From Chloroflexota bacterium (GTDB taxonomy: Bacteria; Chloroflexota; Chloroflexia; Thermomicrobiales; UBA6265), in contig JAHWJF010000051.1 of assembly GCA_019348515.1 (NCBI GenBank), forward strand, positions 1-11,987: a stretch of 11,987 bases of DNA, in the 5' to 3' direction. Of the stretch, positions 11,822 through 11,987 are shown piece by piece. Under the pieces are notes generated by a model. It saw only the letters and a program-made list of their open reading frames with translations, did no database searches and was not told the origin of the DNA. Both the position numbers and the translations under genes were made by a program. Positions within the stretch are counted from its first letter, which is position 1, and each line of letters opens with the position of its first letter.

Positions 11822-11987
11822 ATGTCGGGCAACGGGAGCGGGTACCTGCAGCTCGCTGGCGTAACCAAGCGGTTCGGTGACACCGTCGTCCTGAGTGAGC
11901 TCCACATCGACATTGCCGAGGGCGAGTTCATCTCCCTCATCGGTCCCAGCGGCAGTGGCAAAACGACCACCCTCCGCATCATTGCCG
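11822..11987 (+). CDS. ABC transporter ATP-binding protein, N-terminal part (partial)
   Basis: The first 55 codons of an ABC ATPase run off the right edge. They read LQLAGVTKRFGDTVVLSELH (9-28), then IDIAEGEFISLIGPSGSG and KTTTLRIIA. Walker A is GPSGSGKT at 41-48, preceded by the A-loop region KRFGD. This is the style of importer ATPases of the PotA/UgpC/FbpC group (polyamine, sugar or iron type), but the substrate cannot be told from this part. ATG 11822 is supported by AGGAG at 11810-11814, seven bases upstream. A possible -10 box TATGCT lies at 11761-11766. It is probably the first gene of a transporter operon that continues outside the window. Confidence 0.9.
   Translation, partial: MSGNGSGYLQLAGVTKRFGDTVVLSELHIDIAEGEFISLIGPSGSGKTTTLRIIA

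Noticed and set aside
11503..11982. Minus-strand open reading opposite the start of the ABC ATPase gene
   Set aside because: Its first part is antisense to the ATPase gene; only the last third carries the nuclease-like scrap, which is listed as a pseudogene.
1..11987. CRISPR array, insertion sequence, toxin-antitoxin or restriction system
   Set aside because: No regularly spaced repeats, transposase, inverted terminal repeats with target duplication, or matching gene pairs were found.

Overview
The window is a compact, high-GC stretch of bacterial chromosome with no phage, CRISPR or plasmid signature. Gene content (pan operon, aroC, smpB, an orphan peptide-type solute-binding protein) and the exported proteins whose mature ends begin with Gln-Glu-Ala/Gly-Thr-Pro and continue in Thr/Ser-Pro-rich linkers suggest a Chloroflexota bacterium of the Thermomicrobia/Sphaerobacter type. 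That placement is inference from style, not from a search.

Layout. Positions 1-2254 (+) hold a tight run: the 3' end of panB, panC, a SpoIIE/PP2C-type phosphatase and a small P-loop kinase-like protein, separated by only 2, 5 and 6 bases. Convergent to it, three bases away, is a Lon N-terminal-domain protein (-) whose start is unclear. It faces away from an extracellular solute-binding protein (3096-4775, +), which abuts a two-domain GNAT acetyltransferase. Chorismate synthase aroC follows, convergent with a class I methyltransferase (-). Then come smpB (+, with a promoter that seems to give a leaderless message), a six-segment membrane protein (-) and tRNA-Arg(UCG) (+).

From 8939 to 11821 the gene density drops. 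This part holds a 21-bp perfect inverted repeat just after the tRNA, a 96-residue secreted protein built on five 8-residue Ser/Thr-Pro repeats, a small Cys-containing hypothetical protein, a secreted cupin with a good hairpin terminator, and what looks like the frameshifted C-terminal scrap of a PD-(D/E)XK (RecB/Cas4-like) nuclease with its Fe-S cysteines. The window ends in the first 55 codons of an ABC transporter ATPase.

Working together: panB/panC make pantothenate (CoA precursor), and the two signalling-type genes behind them are probably co-transcribed. aroC and smpB are stand-alone housekeeping genes. I found no clear new defence or mobile system. The points most worth a second look are the phosphatase/kinase pair in the pan operon, two promoters placed right at start codons, a possible CTG start, the octad-repeat secreted protein and the nuclease relic.
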